A DNA stretch of 64,000 bases from Noviherbaspirillum aerium (GTDB lineage: Bacteria > Pseudomonadota > Gammaproteobacteria > Burkholderiales > Burkholderiaceae_D). A model generated the notes under the pieces. It ran no database searches. It had not been told where the DNA came from and saw only the letters and a list, made by a program, of their open reading frames with translations. Location: positions 51,010-115,009 of the forward strand of contig NZ_VFAH01000018.1 of NCBI RefSeq assembly GCF_008929045.1, read 5' to 3'. Both the position numbers and the translations under genes were made by a program. Below are positions 1 through 8,291 of this stretch, one piece after another; positions within the stretch are counted from its first letter, which is position 1; each line of letters opens with the position of its first letter.

Positions 1-215
1 ATCGCCATGCACTGATAAAAGTCCCTCCCGCACGAAGCGGGAGCGCGGATTTTCCCGGCTCGTGCCGCGTGCCGCATGAACAGCAAACGCCTTATGCCGT
101 TCGCCTGGCCGCGTCCGGCCAGTACGAAGCGCTGGAACCCCGACCATGGCCGCGCACACCTATTGCCTGAGCGGGTCACGTCCGTTCATCACAAATAGAC
201 ATTAAAGGAAACTAC
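1..215. other. Left-edge non-coding stretch with a hairpin
   Basis: No gene is supported here. A perfect 7-bp stem (CTCCCGC at 25-31 with GCGGGAG at 37-43, loop ACGAA) could end a transcript entering from the left, but no clean T-run follows. A ribosome-binding site AAAGGAAAC just before 216 belongs to the next gene. Confidence 0.4.
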
Positions 216-977
216 ATGAAAACAACACATTTCATCGCAACATTCGGCACAGGCCTTGCAGTCCTGCTTGCACAAACGGGGGCGCATGCCACGAACTTCG
301 TGCCCCCGAATGCAACCGCATCGGGCAATGTCTCCGCCGGCACGGCCATCAACGGCAAGTTCTCGCTCGGCGCGAACGGCACATCCTCCTCCTATGCGCA
401 TAACAGCCAGTCGGCAAGCGCTACCGTCAATGCGACACGGGCCTATACGCCGTCCCAGAACCTCACCACTGCAACCGTCTCCGGCGAAACCAAGACGGAA
501 AGCCTGGGCAAGGCGTATAACGTCAGCACCGGTTCGGGCACAGGCTCCGCCATGTCTTCCGGTTTCGCCGATACCGCAGTCCGCGGCAAGCTCAATATCC
601 CCGGGGTCACCCAGGGCTACAACGGCGGCGGCTCCGGCACCCATACCGACAGCCTGATCAAGGCCGGCACCAATCAGGGCAGCTATGTCACGGGCCAGAC
701 CGTGTCGGGATTCCAGGCTGAAGTCAAGTATGGCAAGACCTATAGCGTAACGCCTATCCCGGCCCCGACGGCGCCCACCACGCCGCCGTCCGTCGGTACT
801 ACCACTACAAAGTCGGTCAACGTCGCAGGCAGCAATGAAGGCTATGCAAGCGGCGCCAATACGACTGCAGCGCTGAACCAGATGAACGCCGCCGGCATCG
901 CCAACATCAATTCGACCGGCTACTTCTTCGGCAAGACGAACCTGTCGGGCTCGACCGGTTACGCCAGCGCCCCGTAA
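216..977 (+). CDS. Secreted low-complexity Gly/Ser/Thr/Asn-rich protein
   Basis: The 253-residue product starts with a clear Sec signal peptide (MKTTHF, then a hydrophobic run ending at an AHA-T cleavage-like site near residue 26). The mature part is almost entirely Gly, Ser, Thr, Asn and Ala with regular aromatic residues, and has a Pro/Thr stretch around residues 182-197. This composition recalls surface fibre or matrix proteins, but I recognise no family. The start is supported by an AAAGGAAAC ribosome-binding site. It is first in a run of five same-strand genes (216-3018) that all appear exported, with gaps of 9-48 bases, so co-expression is likely. Function unknown. Confidence 0.75.
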   Translation: MKTTHFIATFGTGLAVLLAQTGAHATNFVPPNATASGNVSAGTAINGKFSLGANGTSSSYAHNSQSASATVNATRAYTPSQNLTTATVSGETKTESLGKAYNVSTGSGTGSAMSSGFADTAVRGKLNIPGVTQGYNGGGSGTHTDSLIKAGTNQGSYVTGQTVSGFQAEVKYGKTYSVTPIPAPTAPTTPPSVGTTTTKSVNVAGSNEGYASGANTTAALNQMNAAGIANINSTGYFFGKTNLSGSTGYASAP

Positions 978-1007
978 TCACCACCCCCATCACAGGCGAG
1001 AGAGATC

Positions 1008-1607
1008 ATGAAGTTCAATACACTTGTTTTGCTGGCCGCCATGGTGGCCGCCGGTTCGGTTTCGGCACAGGGGATGGCGCTGCGCTCAAGCCCGGTGCAG
1101 ACGCGCGGAGCTAGCCCCAGCACCGGCCCCGCAAATGCGACGACGCAGTCCAATTCCACGTCCACGGCCAGTTCCCATAGCCGTGGCGGCATCGGCGTCG
1201 GCAGCCAGGGGCAGTCGCTGTCGATCGACAGTCATGCGGTCTATCACGCGCAGGCGCGTAACCCTGTTGCGACTGCGGTCTCGACGCCGCTCACCAGCAG
1301 CAACGATACCTGCATGGGTTCGACTTCCATCGGCGGTAGCGCCGTGTCGTTCGGATTCAGCGCCGGCACGACCTGGACGGATGAGAATTGCGTCATGCTC
1401 AAGAACGCACGCGAAATATGGAATATGGGCTTCAGGGGCGCGGCACTCGCTCGTCTGTGCATGGACAAGCGCAATCGCGAGGCATTCGAGCTGACCGGCA
1501 TCAACTGCCCGGTGACCTCGCGTGAAGCACGTGGCGGCAGCGACAGTACGCTTGCCGACGGCGGTTCGCGTACGGCAAACCGGACCGACGATCTTTATCG
1601 TTACTGA
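1008..1607 (+). CDS. Exported protein with a conserved Cys-containing C-terminal domain
   Basis: The 199-residue product has a signal peptide (MKFNTLVLLAAMVAAG, cleavage after SVSA) and a Ser/Thr/Asn-rich linker to about residue 95. It then has a compact region with the pattern CMGSTSIGG, TDENC and LARLCMDKRNREA, which includes three cysteines and looks folded and conserved. I have the impression of similar regions in phage- and pilus-associated proteins but cannot name the family. It lies 30 bases after the preceding secreted gene and 20 before the next. An AGGCGAGAGAG stretch before ATG 1008 can serve as ribosome-binding site. Confidence 0.7.
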   Translation: MKFNTLVLLAAMVAAGSVSAQGMALRSSPVQTRGASPSTGPANATTQSNSTSTASSHSRGGIGVGSQGQSLSIDSHAVYHAQARNPVATAVSTPLTSSNDTCMGSTSIGGSAVSFGFSAGTTWTDENCVMLKNAREIWNMGFRGAALARLCMDKRNREAFELTGINCPVTSREARGGSDSTLADGGSRTANRTDDLYRY

Positions 1608-1627
1608 CCAGCACTGGAGACGATAAC

Positions 1628-2053
1628 GTGAAAGCGATATTCCACGCCGTTCTGCTCGCCGCTGCCGCCAGTACCTGTGCCGCTGTGGCCGGCGATTTCA
1701 GTTTCCAGGTCGAACGCCTTCCCTTCGGTTCGGGCACACCGTCCAACGGCGCAGCAGTCGGTTCGGAATCCGCACTGCATGTGACGGACGGCTTGTACCA
1801 TGTGCCGAATTACCTTCCCGGGCATCCGACCGCTGCCATCATCTGGCCGCGCGAGGTGCCGGTGGAATGCGGACCCGCCAGTACATTGAATGAAGCGATG
1901 TGCAGCGGTTATCGCGTCCATCCGGCGGTGGGGCGGGGGGAATACCTGTTCGTGCGCCCTGTTGCGAAGGTGGTGCCGCCGCCGCCGGAGGTGGTCGTGC
2001 CGGAGCCGCCGCCGGCCCCGCCCCCGGTCACGCACAAGAAGCCGCTGGGCTGA
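1628..2053 (+). CDS. Exported protein with proline-rich C-terminal tail
   Basis: A 141-residue protein with a signal peptide (MKAIFHAVLLAAAASTCAAVAG), a middle part of about 85 residues with two cysteines (near residues 79 and 90), and a Pro/Val/Glu tail ending in HKKPLG. Such tails often span the periplasm or cell wall. It is third in the 216-3018 cluster and ends only 8 bases before the next start, which suggests translational coupling. I do not recognise the family. Confidence 0.65.
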   Translation: MKAIFHAVLLAAAASTCAAVAGDFSFQVERLPFGSGTPSNGAAVGSESALHVTDGLYHVPNYLPGHPTAAIIWPREVPVECGPASTLNEAMCSGYRVHPAVGRGEYLFVRPVAKVVPPPPEVVVPEPPPAPPPVTHKKPLG

Positions 2054-2061
2054 AGACCTGC

Positions 2062-2418
2062 ATGGTGATCGTCGATCTTCTTGCCGCAACCATCTGCTTT
2101 GCCGGCGCATGCCATCCCGCGCTGGTAGGGCAGGACACGCCGACAGGGACCTATTCCCTGTCGCATCGGCGTGTCGAGGATCCCGGCTATGACGGCAGCG
2201 TGCTCGTCTTCAAGGAAAACGAAAAATACCTCTGGGCCATCCATCGCGTTTATCTCCTCAATCCGGGAGAACGGCGCCTCGAGCGCCTGCAGGGCGGGCG
2301 TGCCGACATGCGGCGCTATGTCACCAAGGGATGCATCAATGTCGCGCCGGAGGTGTACCGCCAGCTCGTGGATTGCTGCGCCAGGGACGTTCTCGTCATT
2401 AACAAGCCTCGCTCCTGA
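2062..2418 (+). CDS. Short L,D-transpeptidase (YkuD-like) catalytic protein
   Basis: The 118-residue product carries the hallmarks of an L,D-transpeptidase catalytic domain: GQDTPTGTYSL near residue 23, a histidine in WAIHRVY, and the signature YVTKGCINV with the presumed catalytic Cys, followed by a predicted final strand (DVLVINKP). This family makes 3-3 cross-links in peptidoglycan or attaches proteins to it. The N-terminus (MVIVDLLAATICFAGAC) is hydrophobic and could be a signal or lipoprotein peptide. The start codon sits 8 bases after the stop of the previous gene and has only a weak ribosome-binding site, so reinitiation is likely. It is short for the family and lacks extra substrate-binding modules. 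A role in anchoring the neighbouring secreted proteins is inference. Confidence 0.7.
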   Translation: MVIVDLLAATICFAGACHPALVGQDTPTGTYSLSHRRVEDPGYDGSVLVFKENEKYLWAIHRVYLLNPGERRLERLQGGRADMRRYVTKGCINVAPEVYRQLVDCCARDVLVINKPRS

Positions 2419-2466
2419 CATCAACCTTTAAGCGAGGGAATGAAAACATCATAGGAGGCGCAAGCC

Positions 2467-3018
2467 ATGAAACCATTGAACATCTTGATCAGCAAACGCA
2501 TTGCGTCCCTTTGCCTGGCAGCGGTCAGCCTGTCGGCCGCGGCAATGGCGGCGGCGGGCGAGGCCGAGGATGTTGCCGGATTGCTGCAGGCGGGCCGTTA
2601 CCAGGAAGCGCTGAGCCGGATCGACGCGCTGCCGCGCGACGTGGGCGCCCAGCCGCAGATACGGCTTTATCGCGGCATGTCGCTGATGGCGCTCGACAGG
2701 CGGAACGAGGCCTTCCATTCCTTCGAAGCGCTTGCGGCCGAGCATCCCAACATGCCTGAACCCTTCAACAATATGGCGGTGATCCAGGCGGCCAACGGCC
2801 GTTACGGCGACGCCCGCGTGCTGCTGGAAAACGCGCTGCGCGCCGATGCCGGCTATTCGGTCGCCCTCGAAAACCTCGGGGATGTCTACATCAAGATGGC
2901 TAACCACACTTATGCGCGGCTGCGTACCCTCGGTCCGCAACGCAAGGCAGTGCGCAAGCGGCATGAGACGGTGCAGTCGGTCAGCAGATTGATCGAGCGT
3001 CCCGGGTCACCGCGCTAA
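2467..3018 (+). CDS. Exported TPR-repeat protein
   Basis: The 183-residue protein starts with a signal peptide (hydrophobic run at residues 14-29 ending AMAAAG). Two to three tetratricopeptide repeats follow, with Ala/Gly/Tyr/Pro spacing at residues 33-65 (LLQAGRYQEALSRID), 66-100 and 101-135. TPRs scaffold protein-protein contacts, here in the periplasm. The ribosome-binding site is AGGAGG at 2454-2459. It closes the five-gene exported cluster; a chaperone or scaffold role for the upstream proteins is inferred from position only. Confidence 0.75.
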   Translation: MKPLNILISKRIASLCLAAVSLSAAAMAAAGEAEDVAGLLQAGRYQEALSRIDALPRDVGAQPQIRLYRGMSLMALDRRNEAFHSFEALAAEHPNMPEPFNNMAVIQAANGRYGDARVLLENALRADAGYSVALENLGDVYIKMANHTYARLRTLGPQRKAVRKRHETVQSVSRLIERPGSPR

Positions 3019-3138
3019 GCGGCGTTCGCAGCCGGTTGCGGTCAACAAGCCTGCAACGATCACGGAGCTTGAGATAAAACAACTGCGGCCCGCCATGGGA
3101 GAGAAACTATCGCGGTGCCACGCCGGACGAATTGTCAT

Positions 3139-5124
3139 ATGAAACGCGAAGACAATTCTCCCCTGTACAGGAAACCCGTTCCGCCAAGCGGCCAGCGGCC
3201 CGGCGGTCCGGCCGCCGGATCCCCCAAGATGCCTCCGCGCAAGGCCTGGCTAATATTCCTGGCCATCCTGTTCACCAATTACTTCATCATGCGCACCTTC
3301 TTTCCGGACGGCGACGCACCGGTGACGGTGCCTTACACCGTCTTCAAGCAGGAAGTGGCCAGAGGCAACGTCAAGTCCATCTATAGCCAGGGCGCAAGCA
3401 TTGAAGGCCGATTCAATGCGCCGGTGACCTGGCCGCCGGAAGGCAAGGCCGGGGAGCAACGTCCCGGGCCGCTGCCGGAAACGCCCAGCCGCACTGCGCC
3501 CACCTTCACCACCACCTTGCCGGCATTCGTCGATTCCGGCCTCGAGCAATTCCTGATTGCCAACAAGGTCGAGATCAGCGCGGTGCCCATCAAGAACAGC
3601 AGTGCGCTTGCCACCTTGCTCTACGGCTTCGGTCCGGCGCTGCTGCTCATCGGTTTCTATGTCTGGCTCTATCGCCGCGCCGCGCAGCAGGGCGGCGGCA
3701 TGGGCGGATCGCTGTTCGGCATTGGCAAGAGCAAGGCACGCCGCTACGATCAGGAACAGGACTCGCGCGTGACCTTCAATGATGTGGCCGGCATCGACGA
3801 GGCGGAAAACGAACTGGTCGAAGTGGTCGACTTTCTGAAGGATCCCGACAAGTACACGCGCCTGGGCGGCGCCGCGCCGAAGGGGGTCCTGCTGGTCGGT
3901 TCGCCGGGTACCGGCAAGACGCTGCTGGCAAGAGCGGTCGCCGGGGAAGCGGGCGTGCCGTTCTTTTCGATGAGCGCGGCCGAGTTCGTGGAAATGATCG
4001 TGGGCGTGGGCGCGGCCCGGGTGCGCGACCTGTTCAAGCAGGCGCGCGAACATGCACCCGCCATCATCTTCATCGACGAGCTCGATTCCATCGGCCGTGC
4101 GCGCGGGCAGACAGCCATCGGCGGGTCCAGCGAACAGGAACAGACGCTCAACCAGATCCTGACCGAAATGGATGGCTTCTCCAGCCGCGAAGGCATCATC
4201 GTGCTGGCGGCCACCAATCAGCCCGATGTGCTGGACAAGGCGCTGCTCAGGCCCGGTCGCTTCGACCGCCGCGTGGTCGTCAATCTTCCCGACAAGAACG
4301 GGCGCGAAGCCATCCTGCTGGTGCATACCCGCAAGGTGCCGCTGGCCAAGGACGTGAATCTGTCGGAACTGGCCGCCGCCACGCCCGGGCTTTCCGGCGC
4401 CGACCTGAAGAACCTGGTCAATGAAGCCGCCTTGCTTGCCGCCCGGCGCGAGCAGACCGATGTGCGCCACAAGGACTTCCTGGACGCCTTGGAAAAGATC
4501 GTGCTCGGACCCGAGCGGCCCATATTGCTGAGCGAAGCGGATCGGGAACGCATCGCTTACCACGAGAGCGGGCATGCGATCCTCGGCTTGCTGGTGCCGG
4601 GCGCGGACCCGGTGCATCGCGTCACCATCGTGCCGCGCGGGCAGGCGCTTGGCGTGACTTACCAGCGGCCGCAGACCGACCGCTACAACTATCCCGAAGC
4701 CTATCTGCGGGCGAGGATCATCGGCATGCTCGGCGGCCGCGTGGCCGAGGAAGTTGTCTACGGCACCCGTACCACGGGTGCGGAAAACGACATCGAGCAA
4801 GCCACCAATCTGGCTCGCAACATGGTGACGCGCTGGGGCATGAGCGACAAGCTCGGCATGGTGCAGCTTGCGCCGCGCCAGAATGCCTTTCTCGGCGGCT
4901 CAGCAGGATTCGGCGGCGAGAAACCGTTCAGCGAGGAAACCGCGCGGCTCATCGATATCGAAGTCCATCGCATCATTCATGAAAGCCACCAGGACGCCAC
5001 GCGCCTGCTGCGTGAGCATCGAAGAGAGCTTGATGCACTGGTCCGTGCGCTGCTGGACCGGGAAACCCTCGATGAACAGGAAATCCTGGCGGTCACAGGC
5101 CTGCCGCCCGCGCCATCGCTGTAG
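3139..5124 (+). CDS. ftsH: FtsH-type ATP-dependent zinc metalloprotease (paralogue)
   Basis: Membrane-anchored AAA+ protease that degrades misfolded membrane and regulatory proteins. Numbered from ATG 3139 (661 aa): transmembrane helix 1 at 36-54, periplasmic segment with a Pro-rich insert to about 155, helix 2 at 156-178, Walker A GSPGTGKT 254-261, Walker B IIFIDELD 309-316, the second region of homology (RPGRFDRR) near 371-378, and the zinc site HESGH 475-479 with the third-ligand region ENDIEQAT downstream. The C-terminus is short. An in-frame GTG at 3115, behind a GGGAGAG element, would add 8 residues, and the choice is open. None of the usual neighbours of housekeeping ftsH (rlmE, folP) is present, so this is probably a second copy. 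It is convergent with a universal stress gene. Confidence 0.9.
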   Translation: MKREDNSPLYRKPVPPSGQRPGGPAAGSPKMPPRKAWLIFLAILFTNYFIMRTFFPDGDAPVTVPYTVFKQEVARGNVKSIYSQGASIEGRFNAPVTWPPEGKAGEQRPGPLPETPSRTAPTFTTTLPAFVDSGLEQFLIANKVEISAVPIKNSSALATLLYGFGPALLLIGFYVWLYRRAAQQGGGMGGSLFGIGKSKARRYDQEQDSRVTFNDVAGIDEAENELVEVVDFLKDPDKYTRLGGAAPKGVLLVGSPGTGKTLLARAVAGEAGVPFFSMSAAEFVEMIVGVGAARVRDLFKQAREHAPAIIFIDELDSIGRARGQTAIGGSSEQEQTLNQILTEMDGFSSREGIIVLAATNQPDVLDKALLRPGRFDRRVVVNLPDKNGREAILLVHTRKVPLAKDVNLSELAAATPGLSGADLKNLVNEAALLAARREQTDVRHKDFLDALEKIVLGPERPILLSEADRERIAYHESGHAILGLLVPGADPVHRVTIVPRGQALGVTYQRPQTDRYNYPEAYLRARIIGMLGGRVAEEVVYGTRTTGAENDIEQATNLARNMVTRWGMSDKLGMVQLAPRQNAFLGGSAGFGGEKPFSEETARLIDIEVHRIIHESHQDATRLLREHRRELDALVRALLDRETLDEQEILAVTGLPPAPSL

Positions 5125-5221
5125 TGCCTTCCTCCTCGGGGACGCGACGCAGGCGCTTCGGCAACAAGGCCGGCAGCGACGCAGATGGACATGACAGAAG
5201 CCGCAGCGGCCGGCTTATAGC

Positions 5222-5710
5222 TTATAGTCCGAAGCCTCTATAGCCTAATGTCGATGGCCGGTGCCGCTCGGGCGCAACCAGCAGCGAGCAGGAAATCTTC
5301 TCGATCAATGATGCATCGGTTGATCCGCGCCACCACCGTGTGGCCCAGGAACGATGGCGACCATGACCCACGATGACCAGCTCCACACCCAGTTTTCGTG
5401 CCACTTCATCAATCACGGCCACCGGTTCACCGACCTCGAGATGAACGACCGGATTCAGACCGGCATCTCTCAGTATCTTCAGTCCATGAGTCAGCTCGCG
5501 GTCCATCTTCTTCCTGTCCTCTGCGATCTGCTCGTCCGGATTGAAGTGAATCGGTGTCCCGAAGTCGCCCACGATGGGAGGGGTTGGATCATCGATCACA
5601 CCCAGTAGATGGATTTCGACGTCCGGATCGGGTCTCAGACGAATGCATTCCTGCAATGCGGACGCGCTTTCGGGTGTGCCGTTATAGGCTATCAGGATCT
5701 TGCGGTACAT
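5222..5710 (-). CDS. Universal stress protein, UspA family
   Basis: A 162-residue single-domain Usp protein. It begins with the family-typical MYRKILIAYNG and has the nucleotide-binding signature VGHGRHRS...RGST near residues 120-137, followed by SCSLLVAP. Upstream codons (GTG 5725, ATG 5722, ATG 5713) are in frame, but GGAGG at 5716-5720 has best spacing (5 bases) to ATG 5710, which I chose. Usp proteins bind ATP and support survival under stress. It converges on the extra ftsH, which suggests a stress-response neighbourhood. A CTATACT word upstream resembles a stress-sigma -10. Confidence 0.88.
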   Translation of the reverse strand: MYRKILIAYNGTPESASALQECIRLRPDPDVEIHLLGVIDDPTPPIVGDFGTPIHFNPDEQIAEDRKKMDRELTHGLKILRDAGLNPVVHLEVGEPVAVIDEVARKLGVELVIVGHGRHRSWATRWWRGSTDASLIEKISCSLLVAPERHRPSTLGYRGFGL

Positions 5711-5743
5711 CATCGCCTCCATCACGGTGAGAAGGACTTTTAA

Positions 5744-5750
5744 AGTATAG
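5744..5750 (-). promoter_or_regulatory. Candidate -10 element of the universal stress gene
   Basis: Reading toward the gene, the word CTATACT lies about 34 bases upstream of the chosen start and matches the extended -10 preferred by stationary-phase sigma factor. No convincing -35 is seen 17 bases upstream, which is common for such promoters. Motif-level evidence only. Confidence 0.3.
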
Positions 5751-5952
5751 GTCTTTCATGGCTGACTTCCAGTGCCGGAAGACGTCGCTCCGACGTCGGG
5801 GCGGATAGCACCTGCCAATCTCCGGAAAGGATAGGGATCCGGCATCATCGCCATCGTTTCAAGATGCGCGCATGACCGGGCCTGCGCGGTGGCCGTTGAC
5901 CATTAGCCATTGGCCTTCCCGCTCACCATCTCAAAGAGGAACGATGAAAGAA

Positions 5953-6054
5953 GCCCAATTCAATTGAGTAAAATCGAATTGGGCGAGTTTCTCAAACATT
6001 CAGGACCTTCTCATTTGTTTCCTGAATGACTGATATAAGCTTCATTTGAGAAAC
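5953..6054. promoter_or_regulatory. Nested palindromes upstream of the MFS gene
   Basis: The 5726-6109 gap has no gene. It holds a perfect 9-bp inverted repeat (GCCCAATTC 5953-5961 with GAATTGGGC 5976-5984). Two nested repeats follow: GTTTCTCAAA 5987-5996 with TTTGAGAAAC 6045-6054, and CATTCAGGA 5997-6005 with TCCTGAATG 6020-6028. The set ends 55 bases before the transporter start. These could be operators or an RNA fold in the leader. Confidence 0.45.
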
Positions 6055-6109
6055 TATTTCCCCAAGGAATACATCACAGGCGTATTGCTGATACTCAACA
6101 ATACGATCA

Positions 6110-7264
6110 ATGATGCATTCCAGCGCCACGTTACAACGTCTTCCCTCGGTTTCCTTTCAAGCATTCGCGCTGCCCGCGATATTCACCCAGTTCGGACTGA
6201 TCATGGGTTCATGGGCAGGCCGCATTCCCGCCTTGCGTGAAGGCTTGGGTATTTCTCATTCCACTTTGTCCATGGTATTGCTCTGCGGCGGACTGGGAGC
6301 CCTGCTGTCGCATCCGGTGTCATCGCGCCTGATGGCACGGTTCGGCGCCCGCAAGACCGCCCTGATCGCCGGACAGTCACTGCTGGCGGTTTTGCTCGGC
6401 ATCGGCGCCGCGCCCAATGTGCTGGCGCTGATGTTGGCGGTGCTGTTGCTGGGCGTGGCGGCCAGCTGCATGAATGTCTCGGTGCAGTCCATTGCCACCG
6501 AGCTGGAAAAGACGACGGGCCGTTCCGAGATGTCGAAACTGCATGCCTGGGGATGCGCAGGCGGCCTGATCGGCGCCGCGCTCGGCAGCGCGATGGCGGG
6601 AATGCAGGTAAAGCCTTTCATGCACTATCTGCTCATCGGCATTCCGGTTTCGCTGATGCTCAAGCTGGCCTGTGATGCCCTTGACGGCGACGACAAGGCA
6701 CAAGCCGTTGAGGAAAAGATATTCTGCCTGCCGCGCGGACCGCTGGTCTGGCTGGGCGCGCTCGGCTTTCTCGGCTCGATGTCCGAAGGCAGCATCGCCG
6801 ACTGGAGCGGCGTTTACCTGAAAGACCATTTCCAGGTCACCGACGGCTTCGCGCCGCTGGCCCTGACCGCCTTTTCCGTCATGATGCTGGTCGCGCGCCT
6901 TTGCGGCGATCGCATGAAGGCGTGCTTCGGCGCGCGCAGGCTGGTAGGCTGCGGCGCTCTGCTTTCGGCCTGCGGATTGTTCTTTGCCGTATTCGCACCC
7001 AATCCGTATTGCGCGCTCGCCGGCTTTGCCGCTGCAGGCATGGGCCTGTCGCTGCTGTTCCCCTTCGTCTACAGCGCCGCCGGCAAGGAAGGCCCGATGG
7101 CATTCGCCGGTGTCGCGACCATGTCCTACAGCGGCAGCCTGATGGGTCCGCCTATCGTCGGCACGCTGGCCGAGATCGTCGGCATGCAGGCGGCGATGGG
7201 CTTCATCGGTTCGCTGAGCCTCGTGATGGCAATCATTGCAAGCCGGACGGCATTGCTGAAGTAA
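6110..7264 (+). CDS. MFS transporter, YbjJ-like
   Basis: A 384-residue membrane protein of about 12 hydrophobic helices. Its first loop motif SWAGRIPALREGLGIS and the later SIADWSGVYLKD stretch are characteristic of the YbjJ/fucose-permease-like branch of the major facilitator superfamily. The MARFGARKTA loop between helices 2 and 3 is the usual MFS loop signature. The start is uncertain: ATG 6110 and 6113 are adjacent and neither has a strong ribosome-binding site, and a later start is possible. No substrate can be assigned. A set of palindromes lies just upstream. Confidence 0.85.
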   Translation: MMHSSATLQRLPSVSFQAFALPAIFTQFGLIMGSWAGRIPALREGLGISHSTLSMVLLCGGLGALLSHPVSSRLMARFGARKTALIAGQSLLAVLLGIGAAPNVLALMLAVLLLGVAASCMNVSVQSIATELEKTTGRSEMSKLHAWGCAGGLIGAALGSAMAGMQVKPFMHYLLIGIPVSLMLKLACDALDGDDKAQAVEEKIFCLPRGPLVWLGALGFLGSMSEGSIADWSGVYLKDHFQVTDGFAPLALTAFSVMMLVARLCGDRMKACFGARRLVGCGALLSACGLFFAVFAPNPYCALAGFAAAGMGLSLLFPFVYSAAGKEGPMAFAGVATMSYSGSLMGPPIVGTLAEIVGMQAAMGFIGSLSLVMAIIASRTALLK

Positions 7265-7332
7265 TCGCGGAATGCGTCTGCATCCTTCCTGGCCTGGCGT
7301 CGCATTCCGGCGCTAGTCATGGCCAGTCGTGG

Positions 7333-7617
7333 TCAGTCATGCAATGCGCGCGCCGACCACAAGTGGTAGGGAAGCATTGCGTGCGAAATGCCCCGGCCCG
7401 TCCCGCGCGCCGGGGCCGCTTCCTTGGGCAGGGCATGTGCCGCCAGCACATCCGCATAGGCCTGGTGCAGGGACACGCCTTCAGGCCGGCGACGCCTGCC
7501 CCTTGGCTCTGCCGGCCATCCGCGTTCCAGGGCGAGCAGGGCGACGATGAGATCATGAACGGCAGCATGAACGTTCCGGATATAGGAACGTGAAGAACCG
7601 ATCGTTATGGCAGTCAT
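7333..7617 (-). CDS. Small basic hypothetical protein
   Basis: A 94-residue reading frame whose start ATG (7615-7617) has an AGGAGA ribosome-binding site 8 bases upstream. The N-terminal half (VHAAVHDLIVALLALERGW) is predicted helical and amphipathic. A basic segment (RGRRRR) follows and the remainder is Ala/His-rich. No family recognised. The good ribosome-binding site and helical start make it more credible than other frames in this gap, but it has no supporting neighbour. Confidence 0.5.
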   Translation of the reverse strand: MTAITIGSSRSYIRNVHAAVHDLIVALLALERGWPAEPRGRRRRPEGVSLHQAYADVLAAHALPKEAAPARGTGRGISHAMLPYHLWSARALHD

Positions 7618-8291
7618 GGTAATTTCTCCTAACGACATTGATTGATGTGAAGCCAGAGCCTGTTTGCGAGTTAACAATCTGCTGAGCACATGGTGAACGA
7701 GATTCACACCGATACCGCGTCAACAATGCGCAAGGCCTCGGCCTTGCCATGCCTTGTTGCTTGGTTCCTTATCGCGGCATGACCCCGCCACATTGGCTGC
7801 CAACACATTTTCAACTCACACCAATACTGTAAAGACTGTGACGGCTTCATCTATCAGGGCAACTTCATAAACGCCATGCGCCAGGCTTATATGCCTGCGT
7901 ATCTCCAGGGATGGACCGGAGATGTCATTTCAATATAAGCGTGTCGATCAGCATGCCGCTTGCCAGTCGCACCTCCTTGCCGTACGTCTGTACGGTTTTT
8001 GTCGGCGCCTTGCCGCCAGCAGTGCGGCGACTGCAAGTCGGTCAAGACGTCGAGTCTGCGCAATACGCTGCGCGCTTGGCGCGAGACGGCATATGAAAAT
8101 CGCAAACAACCTACCGGTCTTCATATGGTGTTTCTTATAGTGGCTATCACGCAACATTGCCGATATCAAGTTGGGCGCGGGGTATACCTAGCGGAAACGC
8201 TCGGGCAACATGTGTAACGATTTATTTACACAAATCGTCATGTTTCTTTGCGCGTTTTCCGTCATCCGCCATCTCCACCAAGGAGTTCCTC
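7618..8291. other. Long non-coding gap before the chemoreceptor
   Basis: About 670 bases with no convincing gene. It should contain promoters for the small minus-strand gene and for the chemoreceptor. The word GCCGATAT (8159-8166) looks like a flagellar-sigma -10, but no matching -35 is present at the right distance. Confidence 0.4.

Noticed and set aside
218..223. GAFTSA instead of GAFTGA in the DctD-like regulator (residues 218-223) as a loss of function
   Set aside because: Ser at this position is, to my knowledge, found in other DctD-type activators, and the adjacent sigma-54 promoter is well formed, so I do not treat it as a defect.
3250..4800. 516-residue open frame antisense to ftsH
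   Set aside because: GC-rich codon bias leaves long open antisense frames; the translation shows no domain and the sense strand encodes a complete FtsH.
8136..8166. Flagellar sigma promoter for the chemoreceptor
   Set aside because: GCCGATAT fits the -10, but the sequence 11-15 bases upstream does not match TAAAGTTT.
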